NCBI GenBank assembly: GCA_033002965.1
Contig: JAURVB010004818.1
Coordinates: 1-64,000 of the forward strand
Length of the DNA stretch: 64,000 nt
Direction: 5' to 3'
Source of the DNA: Piper betle
Lineage: Eukaryota > Streptophyta > Magnoliopsida > Piperales > Piperaceae
In this document: positions 1-12,100 of the stretch, piece by piece
Layout: the number at the start of each line of letters is the position of its first letter
How positions within the stretch are numbered: position 1 is the first letter of the stretch
Program-made: the position numbers and the translations under genes
Notes under the pieces: model-generated
What the model saw: only the letters and a program-made list of their open reading frames with translations
Told to the model about the DNA's origin: nothing
The model's database searches: none

Positions 1-930
1 TTATATGAACCTATCACCGGTCAGAAACCGACAGAGGTGATTGAAAAAGACCGGAAGAAGTTGGATAAGAAGGCTACGGCCTGTTTGTACAATGGGTAGA
101 TTTAAGTTGCAGATCGCTATTTCTGAATTGACGTCCCCAGCAATATGGGATAAACTCTGAAGAAGTTTATGAGAGAGGAATACTGCTGCAATAAGACCTT
201 TGATAAAATTTGTGAATTCGAAGGTATAAGGATGGAACTGACATAAATGAACATCTCAATGAGATGGGTTAGGACATACTCAAACTCGTTGTGACGAAGA
301 TGACTTAGATGAGGAATGACAAGCTATCCTACTCCTCAACACTTTGCCAGAGAGTTGGGAAACATTGCTGATATCTTTGAGCAATGCTGCTCTGGATGGA
401 AAACTGACAATGGACATGGTAACAAGCAGTTGACGAATGAGGATGTGAGAAGAAAATCTTACCAACTTCAGGGTCTCATGCATTAGTGTCAGAAGAGGCA
501 AGAGGTAAATCGAGAAATAGAGACACAGACAAAAGTGGACAAGAGTCGAGGAAGGTCTAACCAAGAAGCACTCAAGTGTTATTATTGTGACAAGACAGGT
601 CATATGAAGAAGGATTGTTGGAAGCTCAAAAGTACTCTGAAAATAAGGACAATAAGGATCTAGGAGAAACGAACACTAATGTTGTACATGATGACATGGT
701 GATTCTTTCCGACTGTGGGAATGTTTGCTTGACGAGCCGATTGTGATGCTAGGTGGGTAGTTGACTTCAGGAGTACCATTTCATGCAACTCCAAGCAGAA
801 ACTCCTTTGCTACCTATGAATCTTCAGATTTGGGTATAGTAAAGGTGCGGAATAGTGATACTTCCAAAATTGTGGGACTTGGAGATGTGCATATAGTTAC
901 AAACACGGGTTACAGATTGGCGCTTAAAAA
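1..930 (+). mobile_element. Decayed Ty1/copia gag-protease relic
   Basis: Translation in shifting frames gives a copia-type gag: first an ITGQKPTEVIEKD-like start, then a retroviral zinc knuckle at 577-618 with the spacing C-X2-C-X4-H-X4-C (CYYCDKTGHMKKDC). A trace of a protease-like region follows to about 930. Several in-frame stops and frame changes show it is dead. No LTR, primer-binding site or reverse transcriptase follows; at about 930 the sequence turns into AT-rich DNA with no coding signal. The left part of the element lies outside the window. The family call rests on the zinc knuckle and the gag context and is secure; the exact ends are not. Confidence 0.8.
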
Positions 931-1413
931 TTAGAATAACAAAAATACTTAAGAAAAAAGAACAGCATTTTTAAAAAAACTTCATTAAGAACAAATATCA
1001 ATTAAAAAATAAAACTTATAACAAAATTTTTATTGAAAAATTTTAGATAAAAAATAAATGTAACCCTCTAAATATTGCCCTTAATTTGAAAAATCAAAAT
1101 TTAAAGAATGCACTCTTTTGTGATTAGACAACTCTCATAAAATTTCCTTCTCTAAAAAGATGTTTACTTTAAGGGTACCCATTTCTATAGAGTTATACTA
1201 AGGTGAAAAATACCTTTAAAATAATTTATTGAAAAAAACCATTCCGCTGTCATAACCAGGTATTAGAGTTTAACTACCTAAATTTATCTTATCAATTATA
1301 CCAAAAACTAAGCCAAATTTTATTGGAATAAAATTGATTGGTTAATTTTGAGGACTTTTGCTGAGACCGGCAAATATTTCAAATCTAGCAGACCGCCTAC
1401 AAAAATTGACTTT

Positions 1414-1418
1414 TATAC

Positions 1419-1449
<31 letters not shown>

Positions 1450-1460
1450 TATGTGTGTGT
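1414..1460. repeat. (TA)n-(CA)n microsatellite
   Basis: About 13 TA repeats pass into a short ACACAC/GTGTGT stretch. It is a simple sequence repeat with no coding role. Confidence 0.9.
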
Positions 1461-1642
1461 TTTTAGTGCTAAATATATCAATATCTGCACTTGAGAGAAA
1501 TTAGGTGTGATAGCTGGAAAGCGTTTTCTCCACAAACTACTTTCGTGAAGGGAACAATATTAAACAGTTTCTGCACACACAGTGCATACGAAGCAATTAC
1601 ATGAATGTTTGAAAATGTCCTTATTCAGGATTGTGAGAATTT

Positions 1643-2212
1643 AATGGTACCGACTATTAGATTAGGCTTGTTAAATTTTAATTTTAGAGATAAATTTATA
1701 TTAATATTGTTATATAAAATATAATAATCTAATATTATATCTATAGATTCTTAATGACTTTAAAGTTTAAAGATAGATCACAATTAAATTAAAAGTTATA
1801 CTAATAATTTGTTTTTTTTATTTTTCTTGTATTTTAATTACTTAAATTTTATATTTTTAAACAAAAAATCACTATTAAATTCCACTTTTATTAATAAAAA
1901 TAAAAATAAAAGAAAAAATAGATATGTGGGGAGTTGTATGTATGTGGGAGCCCATGATCATGCAAATATATGTATTTAATGGCACCAACTATTAGAGTAG
2001 TCTTAGTGAATCTTTAATTTTATTAATAAACTCACTTAAATAATAAGATAAATTATAATAATTAAATATTTTATATACATTTTAATGACTTTAAAGATAG
2101 ATGAGAATCTAAACTATAATAGTTTGTTTTATTATTTTATTATTCTTGTTTTATGTCAATTGGTTAAATTTCTTATTTTTAATCAAAAGTCAACATTGAA
2201 TTATCCTTATAA

Positions 2213-2247
<35 letters not shown>

Positions 2248-2280
2248 TAAATAGGTAGTGAGTTGTATGCATGTTGAAAC
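1643..2280. repeat. Diverged tandem duplication, about 330 bp per copy
   Basis: Copy 1 (about 1643-1950) and copy 2 (about 1978-2280) align along their length. Shared words in order are AATGGYACCRACTATTAGA, TTAATGACTTTAAAG, a TTTTTATTxTTCTTGT block, ACATTGAATT-like words, and a final GAGTTGTATG. Copy 2 holds the AAT microsatellite at 2213-2245. Divergence is high, so this is an old duplication or two neighbouring copies of an AT-rich non-autonomous element. No terminal inverted repeats were found. Confidence 0.6.
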
Positions 2281-3626
2281 CGGGTACATGTATAGTTGCA
2301 TTTTGTATATACATGGGAACTCATGTATATAAATTAATAACACCACTCACGACCAAATTCTAGCACTAAAAAGTAAATTCTTCTGATTACAAAGTTGATA
2401 GCATTAGTTCAAGTTTTTTAGGAAACCCGCAAGTTAATTTGTTTTGTGGAAAGCAGGTACATAACGACCTTTGTATTGGCACGAGCAAGAATTGTTTCTT
2501 GGGCCCCTTCAAGTGTCACGAATTTCTCTAAATATAGAAGATAATTTAAGGAGTAAGGTTTTTATAATGTATATATAACCTTATTTATAACCGATACGAG
2601 ACTAACCCAATAATTTTTATTATTTAGGTACTTTATACATATGCCATACAACCATGGCGAGCTAATCTAAGGCATTTTAACCTTAAAATTTTTTTATTAA
2701 GAAAACAATTGTAAGGTTTATATGATTAATTGTGAAACTAATTGAGTCATTTATTAGTTTATAATCTCACTTACATTGCAAATTAATGGAATCTAATGCT
2801 ATTAATATTCTCACTCTTTGGCCACAATTTAAATAAACTAAAACAAAGGATTCATGCAATGTACATATTTTGTAAGAAACTTATTATATTGATCAATTAA
2901 CATTATGTATAAAGTTAAATTTTACGAAATAAAAAGCAATATTTTTATATTTTAAAATAAAAATAGTCATTATCATTTTCATTTATTGAACAAAAATTAA
3001 CTATTTGTTTAGAGTCTATAAAAAGATGTAAAATATCATTTTACCAATAATTTCCTAATTACTAAAGATTATCCAAGGCATCAACCTCAACTTTATGTTG
3101 CTGGCTAAATCCAATGCATAACTATTTCTGGATGTTATATACTTATAAAATATCTTTATATATAACAATTATATTTATAGTCTACGTTTAGAATTTAAAA
3201 TTTATCAGTAAAATGGACAAAAGATTAAAAAAGGTTGTTAATGAATGAAAGTTAAAGGGAAGACTGGCAGTGGAAGTTATAATTAGTTTTATATTGTATG
3301 TTGTAGAAATAATTAACTAAATTCCAAATAATTACTAAAAAGTAAAAACCTCCCGGTTCAACGATCGGAATTTGAACCAGCAATTGGGCCGGTAAAGTTT
3401 CAGCCCAATTACAACTATGGGAAAATACAATTTCTGGGCCCACGGTAAAAATCCCACACGAAGCCCATTAAGAAGTGCGAAAGCCGCCATACGTTTGGAG
3501 ACTCCGCACGTGCAACCGCTTTTTGAAATTTGAATCTCCCTCCATCGTCGCCGGGCTCGTCTCTTCCACTTCTCCGGCTTTTTCTCGGCGTCGCCGCAGT
3601 CGGCACCGCGACCTCGAATCCCTCTG

Positions 3627-6600
3627 ATGAAGACCCGATCGGCGGACATTGCTCCCCCTCTCCGGATGGGCCAGCGGAGGTTGGTCCAGGATGAGGTAAT
3701 CCCCTTCCCGCCGGTTTCTCTTTCAAGGATTACTCGTTCGAAATCACGAATGCCTTCGCAAGATCAAGAAGTAGAGATTTTGAGGGGTGAAGAATCGGAG
3801 TTTGGGAGGCCGGTTGTGTCGCCCGGTGTGGGGAAATGGAAGTGGGAGCCTTCAGGACCGCTCAGACGGTCGCCTAGGCTTGCCGCTCTTAAATCGCCGG
3901 CCGGCGAGGAGGACATTGGTAAAAGAAAGTTTGAACCTTGCAAGTCAGGGTCTTTGAGGGTTACTCGGAAGGGATGCAAAAGTCCCGATCTTTGCGGGGG
4001 AGGGGACGGGGAGGTGGGTGCTTCATCTGTCGGGATTATGGGATTGGCGTGGTCGGAAGGAAGAAGGGTCACAATCGGAGTGAGGACTCGCTCGATGGAT
4101 CGATCATGGAGTGTGCCTAAAGAGACCATCAAGGAGATTGCTTGTCCCACTCCTGGTGTAGGGAAGGCAATTGGTATATCTGAGAAAAGGTCTATTGCTA
4201 GGAGTAGCAAGAGCTGCAAACCACCTCGAGGCAAAAAGGTGAGGGATTCAGAAGCATTGAAGCGCCATAATCATGGTGGTTATGAGAGGAACTCTGCCAA
4301 AAGCGATGCAAATAGGAGGAGGTTTGAGGATGCCGAAAGAAAGGTTTTGGAGAATTTGAATTTTAGTAATATGATTGGCAGTTCAAGTATGCGACGAAGG
4401 GGAGGCGGGGAGAGGAGACTGAAAGGATTAGATGAGAAAAAGAATGAGATGTCAGGTATAGCAGCTCAAGAGTGTGAGACCACAGCCATTTCTTGCTGTT
4501 GGACTGAAGAACAGGAGGCTGCTCTGAGGACGGCTTACCTTGCTGCAAAGCCCACACCAAATTTTTGGAAGAAAGTTGCAAAAATGGTACAAACAAATTC
4601 TATTCTCATGCCTTTTTCTTGTTATGCTATTTTTCATGCTCATACCCTTTATCGGTATCCAGTAATGTTAATGATATACAACAAAATGTCAGTTTGTTTG
4701 GGGTGTTATTTTCTGTTTTTCTGGTTTGTTCTTTATCTTCTATGTGAAAAAAAATCATCTTATTCTTTTTGTCTGGAAGCAATAAACCAGATTCTTGATC
4801 ACTGATATGGCCGCATATGATGGAAATTGGACATTAGACGATCAATTCTTCATTTTTATATTTACTAGTTAAACAGATCATGGTCTAGAAATGGAAAGTG
4901 TACTCTTTCATTAACTTATTTACTAAAAGATTTAAATTCATAAACTTTAGGAAAAGTTTATAGTACCATGCTAAAAAAGTGTGATTAGGGACTGAGTTTG
5001 ATGTTGGATAGCTTTGTTAATTGATCTTCTTCCGGTTGTGACTATTATTGCTGATGCTTTCTCATTCAGCATAGAGTTAATTTCAATGGCATACTATAAG
5101 GTTGTCATTTGTTCATAATGTGGCCTTCATTCATTATTGTTCTATGTTTGTCTAGGATTACAGCTTATGGCTTGACCTAAGAAATGCAGGATGCCAAAGT
5201 ATTATGTCTCTCTTAAATACACTGGCATCCAGTATTTCATAGGTTAAGCCATAGTCTTGGTTGATGAGCTTTGCCAGCAGAAAAAAACAGACCTATATTC
5301 CCATCAATAGTGAATAAGATTGCTGAAGTCATTACATGACCATACAATAATGATGTCACTACCGCCTAGAATTGTTGCTTGAAAGTAGTAGTGGCTACAG
5401 TCGAGTTTAATGAACCAGCTTTCAGTCAGATTTTTTGTTTTTGAGGAATTATGGATGAGTAAATGACTCGGGATATTGTAACTATGCTAGCCTTAAAAAA
5501 TGTAAGCTATGAAGCATCTGCATGAGTATAATATGATAATCATAAGAATTTCATATAACGAACCCTGAAATTTTTAATAAATTTTCGATAAAATTAATTG
5601 TCTGCAAATTGGTGTTTTCTCGCACTTTTAGTCAGATGTTTTTTAAAATTTGCTAGAATTTCTCTGCAATTAGAAAGTAACAGAGTTTTTAATTTTAGCA
5701 GGTTTCTTTTATTTTTATCTTCGGTGTATTCATAAAACCAGAAATTAGATGTTTTCAATTGACCAGAACCATTACTTTCTTCGAAATATGCTGCCCATTT
5801 ACCCCTAAATGATGTTCTATTTGATTAGTGTGCACCTGCCAATTTGCAAGAGTGTTTTTCAGACACCTGCAAGTTATGGTGGCTTTAGTATGTTACAAAA
5901 AATAATGTATACATATGCAGGTGCCTGGAAAAACTTCCAAGGAATGCTTTGAAAGAATTCATTCCAAGCTGCTCACTCCACAACAGTCTCATTCGCGTTG
6001 TAGGAAGTATACGAGCCGTAATTCTCCTCTAAGTCATTTATCGTTGTCGGGCGGCGGTATTCTTCGTGCGCCAACTAATGGAAATGTCAATAAGACACAT
6101 AGATTTAGGCAGAAAGCTCGCAATTCTCAAAAGATAGTGAGATACCTGCTCAGTGAACATCAAATCAGAAACAAAGGGTATGAAGCTGATTTATTTCCAA
6201 TTCTTGAAGATGATGCAGATATAAGCAACGCAACCTTTTTGCCAGCAAATATGTTTTCAACCCCAGGAACCATGGCTACGTCATTTTCGCCCCTTCGGAA
6301 GTGTCAACAAAGTTCAAGCTGTGGTAAAGATCTTACAAGCCCTCCTGTTCTTAAACGAGTAAAAAACATGGCCTTGCATGAAAAGTTTATTGACCAATTA
6401 CACAGTAGAGATGAGAGAAGGAAAAAAGTATCAAATAAGGGGAGAAGTACTTGTCCACCGATACAAGAGAACAAGGAGAATGAACTTCCTAATAAAGCGG
6501 TTGTCAAAGCAGCAAAGTCGGCACTTGTATGCGATGCTACTGATTTCATTAGAAGGTACAAGAAAAACCAGGAGATTTGCGTGCTTGATGATGAAGATTT

Positions 6601-6643
6601 AGACGCAGAAAGCAATAAAGATGAACTAGAAGAAGAGATTTAG
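3627..6643 (+). CDS. SANT/Myb-like DNA-binding domain protein, two exons, 560 aa
   Basis: Exon 1 is 3627-4586 and exon 2 is 5921-6643, joined in phase 0 across a 1,334-bp GT-AG intron. The join matters: exon 1 ends ...FWKKVAKM and exon 2 begins VPGKTSKECFERI, completing a SANT/Myb-like helix set at about residues 290-345 (WTEEQ start, then PGKTSKECFERIHS). The first 290 residues are basic, serine-rich and low in complexity. Near the C-terminus a block at about 459-481 (TSPPVLKRVKNMALHEKF and onward) recurs, from memory, in plant SANT/Myb proteins of unknown role, and the tail is acidic. It is probably a nuclear, chromatin- or DNA-associated protein. The start is the first ATG of a long open frame after a GC-rich leader. 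I do not recognise a named gene. Confidence 0.8.
5166..5253 (+). repeat. 31-bp imperfect hairpin inside the SANT/Myb gene intron
   Basis: Arms at 5166-5196 and 5223-5253 pair over 31 positions with about five mismatches, around a 26-nt loop. The arm cores are TATGGCTTGACCTAAGAAAT and ATTTCATAGGTTAAGCCATA. It lies in the transcribed intron in sense orientation. It could be a small fold-back (MITE-like) insertion or a microRNA-like precursor. I recognise no known miRNA in the arms. Confidence 0.5.
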
Positions 6644-7571
6644 CATTCACACAACTGACATCTTATATGATGTCTTTAGAAACCTGGAGTTATACGTTGA
6701 AGGCTGTGGTCATAGGAGAGCAGTGCCTGGCAATGGGCTATTCTTGAAATGTCGAGATCGATGTACAGTTGCATATACTTTTCTAAAATATTGTTATGAT
6801 TTTCCGAATTCTGATTAGCAGTTTGTCGAGTTCATGGTTTTCTCCAGTTTTTCTTGTTTTTTGGCAGTTTTTGAACTTAGACAAGAATTGATTTATGGAC
6901 AACTTTTTTGGAGTAAGTGCTTTCGTGGTATTAGTTATTCTGCAGTTGTGGGGATCACTTTACGTGAAAAGTGAGAAATTGCCAGCTTAGGTTATATGTG
7001 GTTTTAGGCCTGACTTATACCATGAGGTCTGGTAAAGGTAATGCTCCTAGTGAGGCCTTTTCAATGTGCCTTTTTTTTTACGGAATGTGCTTGTTTTTGA
7101 GGGAAGAGAAATTTGAAGGCAGTGTCAAAAGCTGGACATTAGCTTTCGGAGATGAGGAATTGGTTAACCTCACTATAAACCAGGTGAAGGCCGACCTCAA
7201 GAATGCTCGTTGAAACTTACAAAATGCCACCTTTTCAGAGAGTGCCATTTGTTACTTTGGAGAGCGAAAACATTGGTATTATACTATCATTGAATAGCAG
7301 TACCATTGTTATTAAAGCTATTTCTACTACAAGAAAGCATTTCCGGTTCACACAAACTGTTCTAAACTTTTGACAGGATCATAACAATTCTCATCCACAT
7401 ATGCCTACAACAAGCCCTGTGATAACAGGCCTCGCAGAAAGAGTCTCGCCATGAGATCCAATCAATGCCTACTCATTATTGAGGACAAATCATTACAGCC
7501 CTAAAAGCACCTTTAGAATTCTAACTTATTCCTTGAAAGTAACTAAAATCTGAAATGCATGCAGTTCTTCT
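6644..7571. other. 3' flank between two converging genes
   Basis: This lies between the stop codons of the plus-strand SANT/Myb gene and the minus-strand bHLH gene, so it holds both 3' UTRs. An 80-codon open frame at 6971-7213 shows no recognisable domain and is taken as UTR sequence. Nothing else is supported. Confidence 0.5.
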
Positions 7572-9002
7572 CTACATACATCTACCCCCATAGCCTGCAT
7601 TCCTGAATAGGGCTTGCTTTATTTCTTCGGAACCCAGGAGTGCTCTTCGTTCCAAATCCTAGCAATGGCAAGCAAATGCATGAACAATCAAACTCCTCAT
7701 AACAAAAATATCAACTAAGACAGAAAGGAGAAGATTTGTATTATCATTACCTCTGAGCAGGATGCTTGCATTCCAAAATCATTGAAACAGCTGATAACAC
7801 ATTGCTGAATCTCAAGGCCTAGAGCTTCCAAAGTGTCAACAGTTGACAGCAGTAAATTTGGCTTTGCTGCGCAGCAAATCTCTATCCGGGTATCTGTGCT
7901 TCTTCTTTCTACCTCAAACTGTAAATAAAGCAACACCACCTCAAAATGTCAGGACCACCTAATTAAAGCTCAAGAAGAAAAAAATTGTTTGAAGTATGGA
8001 AGTTTTCCACAAACCTTGGGGCTGCTCCTGACATGAACTTCATTGGGTTTCAATTCCCTGAAAGTGCATGAGGCGTTGAGCTGGTTGGATCCTGCCTGAA
8101 TTTCTTCTTGCAAATTCTTTATCCTCTCCAGGAGCTCTTTCATGTAATCAATTGTGTCACCAAGAATGGAGGTCCTATCCATCTGCCAAATTTCAGTTAC
8201 TTTCAAAGTAAAAAAGGACCACAATCTTGGTAAAAAACTAAAAGATGTTGTTCAAATCCATAAAAAATGTCAACTTTACTTTACAAACAAAACAACAACA
8301 AATAAAACAAGTACAGTGCTTCAGACAATTTCTTAATAAAAAACATGCATTTCTGAAATTCAGCATAAGAGCATCAAAAGGAAAGAGATAATGCCAATCC
8401 GGCAAAAGGTAGGCTTACCTTGCTTATCTTGGGGACAACGGATCGAAGCATAGAGAGCCGATCATTCAGCCTCTTCCTCCTCCTCCTCTCTGCCATAAGA
8501 TTCTTGGATGGCTGCCCCTCCAGCCTCTTAACCCTGTTCTTCCTCTCGGCACAGGCACCAACATCAAATGCAGGAACATCCATGGATGATGGGGTCATCT
8601 CCATGTCTCCAATCTTGGGATTTTGTGAGTTGTAAATGTTCTCACAGAGGAGGCCAAGCTCCTCATCATCTATGGCAGAGATGCAGTCTTCCTGACAGGG
8701 AAATGATGGGTTAGTACCAGGCTTGTTGTAAGCTGCTTCCATCTCATTCATTGAGATCCCCCTTCTTCATTGAATGGGCAGCAGACGTCATTGAAGTTTG
8801 AAGTTAAGAGTGGTTGGCCCTGCTCTGGGATTACAAAGGAAGACGGACAAGGCAAAACAACACCTGGGTTTTCCTGGTAATACTCTAAAGCCCCCGCATT
8901 GGAGCATAAACCACCACTCATTGTAGTAGGAGGGTAGCTCTCCCATGTCTCCCTCCTCAAAGCCAGAAGCTCCTCCAGGAAGCCATTCTCATGGAGCTCC
9001 AT
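7572..9002 (-). CDS. bHLH93: bHLH transcription factor, bHLH61/bHLH93 group, four exons
   Basis: Exons on the minus strand are 9002-8419, 8182-8015, 7918-7751 and 7658-7572, all with GT-AG introns in phase 0. The start is ATG at 9002 ([20 protein letters not shown]), the usual N-terminus of this group. The basic region begins near residue 167 ([20 protein letters not shown]), the helix-loop-helix crosses into exon 2 ([20 protein letters not shown]), and the ACT-like C-terminus ends in the family signature [13 protein letters not shown]. The total is about 335 aa against about 350 in Arabidopsis. Members are nuclear DNA-binding regulators that dimerise. Exon 1 is 584 nt, one short of a whole frame: the frame breaks at a run of five Cs (8758-8762 on the plus strand), and one extra base would restore it. 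I read this as a likely assembly indel, though a real null allele is possible. Confidence 0.9.
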
Positions 9003-9148
9003 GCTCCTCGAGTGTAATGGAACCACAAACTCCTCTCCTCTTCAAGAATCAGGTAAGTCTCTTCCTCTTTATCTTTCAGTCTAGTGAAGATTAGATTATC
9101 CTAACACAAGCAAGTGCCCCGGCAATAAGAAGCTGCGGCAAGTGGAAG

Positions 9149-9159
9149 GAATATATAGA
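9149..9159 (-). promoter_or_regulatory. Candidate TATA box of the bHLH gene
   Basis: On the minus strand the sequence reads TCTATATATTCC about 150 bases upstream of the ATG at 9002. That would put the transcription start near 9120 and give a 5' leader of about 120 bases. Position and sequence fit a plant TATA box; there is no direct evidence of use. Confidence 0.4.
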
Positions 9160-12100
9160 AACACTCAAAGAATAGTTATGAAATATAATAAGCGCAATGA
9201 AGAACATATTATATATGGTTGTTTAGTAGTTAGTACTTTACACATACATGTCTTGCTTGGTAGAGTCTATGAAACTAAGATGGAATCTCTTCTTGTCCAT
9301 CCCCACAACACTGTACTCTTTCCCTCCGTCCCAAAATAAGCAGATTTCTAGTCATTTTCACCGAAATCTTCGATCAAGCATACATGATATTTAATTCCAT
9401 TTCTCCGAAAACTTTGACCCAGGCATCTGTCTTAACCGAAAAGGGTGGAGTTTGCCTCAAGACCTTGTCAGGTTCATCAGCACTGTTAACACCTTCCAAT
9501 TGATTGCCAGCACGCGCCTAAATCCCTGTCAAGTCCCTTTCCCTCTTGCTTCTTCTCCAACACCTCCCCCATCTAATTCCTCGCAATTTGTAGAAGCCAT
9601 ATTACACCATTGACAAATAAATATGCAAGTTGGCTCCTCAATGGGAATGTGTCGACCTCGAAATTGTTCAACTCATATTCTTTACTGCTACTCTCACCTA
9701 CTATATGTAAAATTACCGGCCTTGTATACAGTAAATTAAAGTGGGGGGTTTGGAGAAAATTATTGTTTCATGAGGAAATGATGGAAGGGGACCCAACCCC
9801 ATTGTAAGGGTGGTGTTGTACCTTGTCTCATGTGGGGAGTCCAAACGGGGTTTGGTGGATGCTTTGTTCTCATCTTTCTAGGTTAGTAAGTTTACCTTTC
9901 CCCTTGCCTGCCATGGAGTAGTTTACTTGCGTTGTTACCAATTTGTTCTGACTCATTCTTCACCACCACTGCTTCATTTTTCATACAGGGATGAGTGGAA
10001 GTTGAACACACGAAAAACGAATGCTTCTCTGCTTCGGAAGATTAAATTACCAGCTCACTCTTTAGAAATAACATTCCACTGGTTGTTAAATTAGTGATGG
10101 ATTCCCGGCGCCATAGCTTAATTATTGGTTAGTTAATTTATTATGGAAAGCACCGGAACCATATCAAAAACAAATAACTATTTAACCAAAAGCTTAGTCT
10201 GCCAATAAAAATTACCATTATTATGCTTTCATTATATAAGTGTGCTGATTTCAATTTCGGGTCAATGTGAGGTTATAAATTCGAAACGTGAATATTTATT
10301 ATTATTATTATTATTATTTTGCTCCAAACTCAAAACAACTATTACTGTGACCTTTTATTTGTAAAGACCGCTACCGTGTTACTCTTGGCCCATGAATGAA
10401 TGATTGTCAGATTAATACCCAAAACTAAGCTGATTTTGTAAGATAGCGAATCAGGAAATGGAGACACCTGACTTGACAATAATTTTGTATGAGCAACCAT
10501 CCTTTTTTATCTGTCTCATCTGAGCCTGAAGTAGTAGTCTTTATTTTGGGTCGGCAGTAATCAGACAAATGCGCTCTTACATGCATGTTTTGTTTATTTT
10601 ACATACAAATCAAGAGGTTAACTGATTAACACTAGTACGTCATGAGACTAATTGATGAATTTGGTATCTTATGAGGAAAAGAATAAATATTTTTTGGTCT
10701 GGCAATATATAGTTGGAATTTGGAAGTTATAGGCATCATTCTCACGATTATTGTATCCCAAAAGTTGAAGCGGGCCAGAGAATTGCGTTTGGAAAGCATA
10801 ATTTATATCTCGCTTATAAAACTATTTTCATCCAGAAACATGATTAGTTTTGTTCGTGGATAACATTAGTACGCAAAATCTTGATTTTAATGTCATTAAT
10901 TTTTACGTTATATTAACAATTTCGAAAGTCAGTAAACACAAATGATTTTAATTAATTTCTGAGTGAACGTCACTAATCTGCCAAGGTTTGCGTTTGATGC
11001 GATTTGGCGGACAACTTTGTAATAAAATATTGGTCTTTTATTTGGTACATATATCCTGATTATGAGCATATATCAATTAACGAGGTTTGGGAAAGTGTTA
11101 ACAATATTTTAATTACATCAGCTGATCTCATGACTGATTTTCACTTTCTACTATACCCTCATTCTTTCTTTTTTATAAAAAAACCATTAGACTATGTTCT
11201 CAATCAGTTCTAAAAATTTTGCAAAAATAAAAAATATATATAAAGTTCTAAAAAACTCGAGTAGTTACACTATAAAAAATGTATGTTTTCTGTATAGTGT
11301 AATAAGTTTAAAATACGCTATAAAATTATGGAGAAAAGTAGGGAGGCGAATTTTTTTTATGATTTTAAGAATGAAAATTTAAGAAAATTAATGGATAATA
11401 TTAAAATATTTTCCGCAATTAATGAAAAAGGGAAATTTTATCCAATTAATTAAAGGAGAAGAAATTTTAGAGTAGTATCTTAGTTGTATTAGGCGTCTAA
11501 GCAATCTTGGCGGTTTAATGGCTAAACCTTTAGGCAAGGTGGTCACCCCGGAGCTACCTCTCCGGACTCATGACCTTAATCATCTAATCATTTGAATCAT
11601 TCGGAATTTTTTATCATAACATTATTGAGGTGTAGGACAACCATACTTTATAACCCCTAATTTATTTGGGCCATTCATGTAATTTGGACTGGGCACCCCA
11701 TATGAGGTGACCCAAACTTTTTTTGGAAAAATAGATCAGCATATGTAGCTATGGAGCACATTGCCTAAATCTTGACTATTTAAAATTTATATGTAGATAA
11801 ATATTAAATTAAATAATTAAAATATTCATAAAATTTCAACTCAATGTCACGTCTTTATCCAATTCACATTAATTTTTAAAGAAAATATCATAAAAATTAA
11901 CGTGAAAAAGTTTAAATTGGAGTCTATCTTCAAAAATATGAAATTACGTTGTAATATATTTTTTTTTGAAAAAATATTTATCAACCTCTTAAATACACAC
12001 TGTGTGCTTTTATACATGCTATTTAGGATCCACTAAAAGAGACTCAAAGTAGAAATTGATTCATATAAGTCATAAGAATTGTAATCTACCCTAAGAATAA

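Larger units (their letters stand above)
931..3626. other. AT-rich intergenic DNA with simple repeats
   Basis: No supported gene. It contains a TA/CA microsatellite (1414-1460), a diverged tandem duplication (1643-2280, listed separately) and an AAT run (2213-2245). Composition becomes GC-rich from about 3500 as the 5' leader of the SANT/Myb gene begins. Confidence 0.6.

Noticed and set aside
3764..4234. 156-codon minus-strand open frame
   Set aside because: Antisense shadow of the first exon of the SANT/Myb gene, which has domain support on the plus strand.
7970..8224. Separate small protein starting upstream of MDRTSILGD
   Set aside because: This frame is intron sequence joined to exon 2 of the bHLH gene; acceptor at 8183 fits the conserved bHLH.
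9311..10560. A 1.25-kb Stowaway-like element from CCCTCCGTCCCAAAATAAG to TTATTTTGGGTCGGCAGTA
   Set aside because: The two ends match only loosely and the size is large for Stowaway; no other shared structure.
11500..11580. Possible tRNA-like stretch
   Set aside because: No cloverleaf with acceptor and T-arm could be drawn; no A and B box pair in place.
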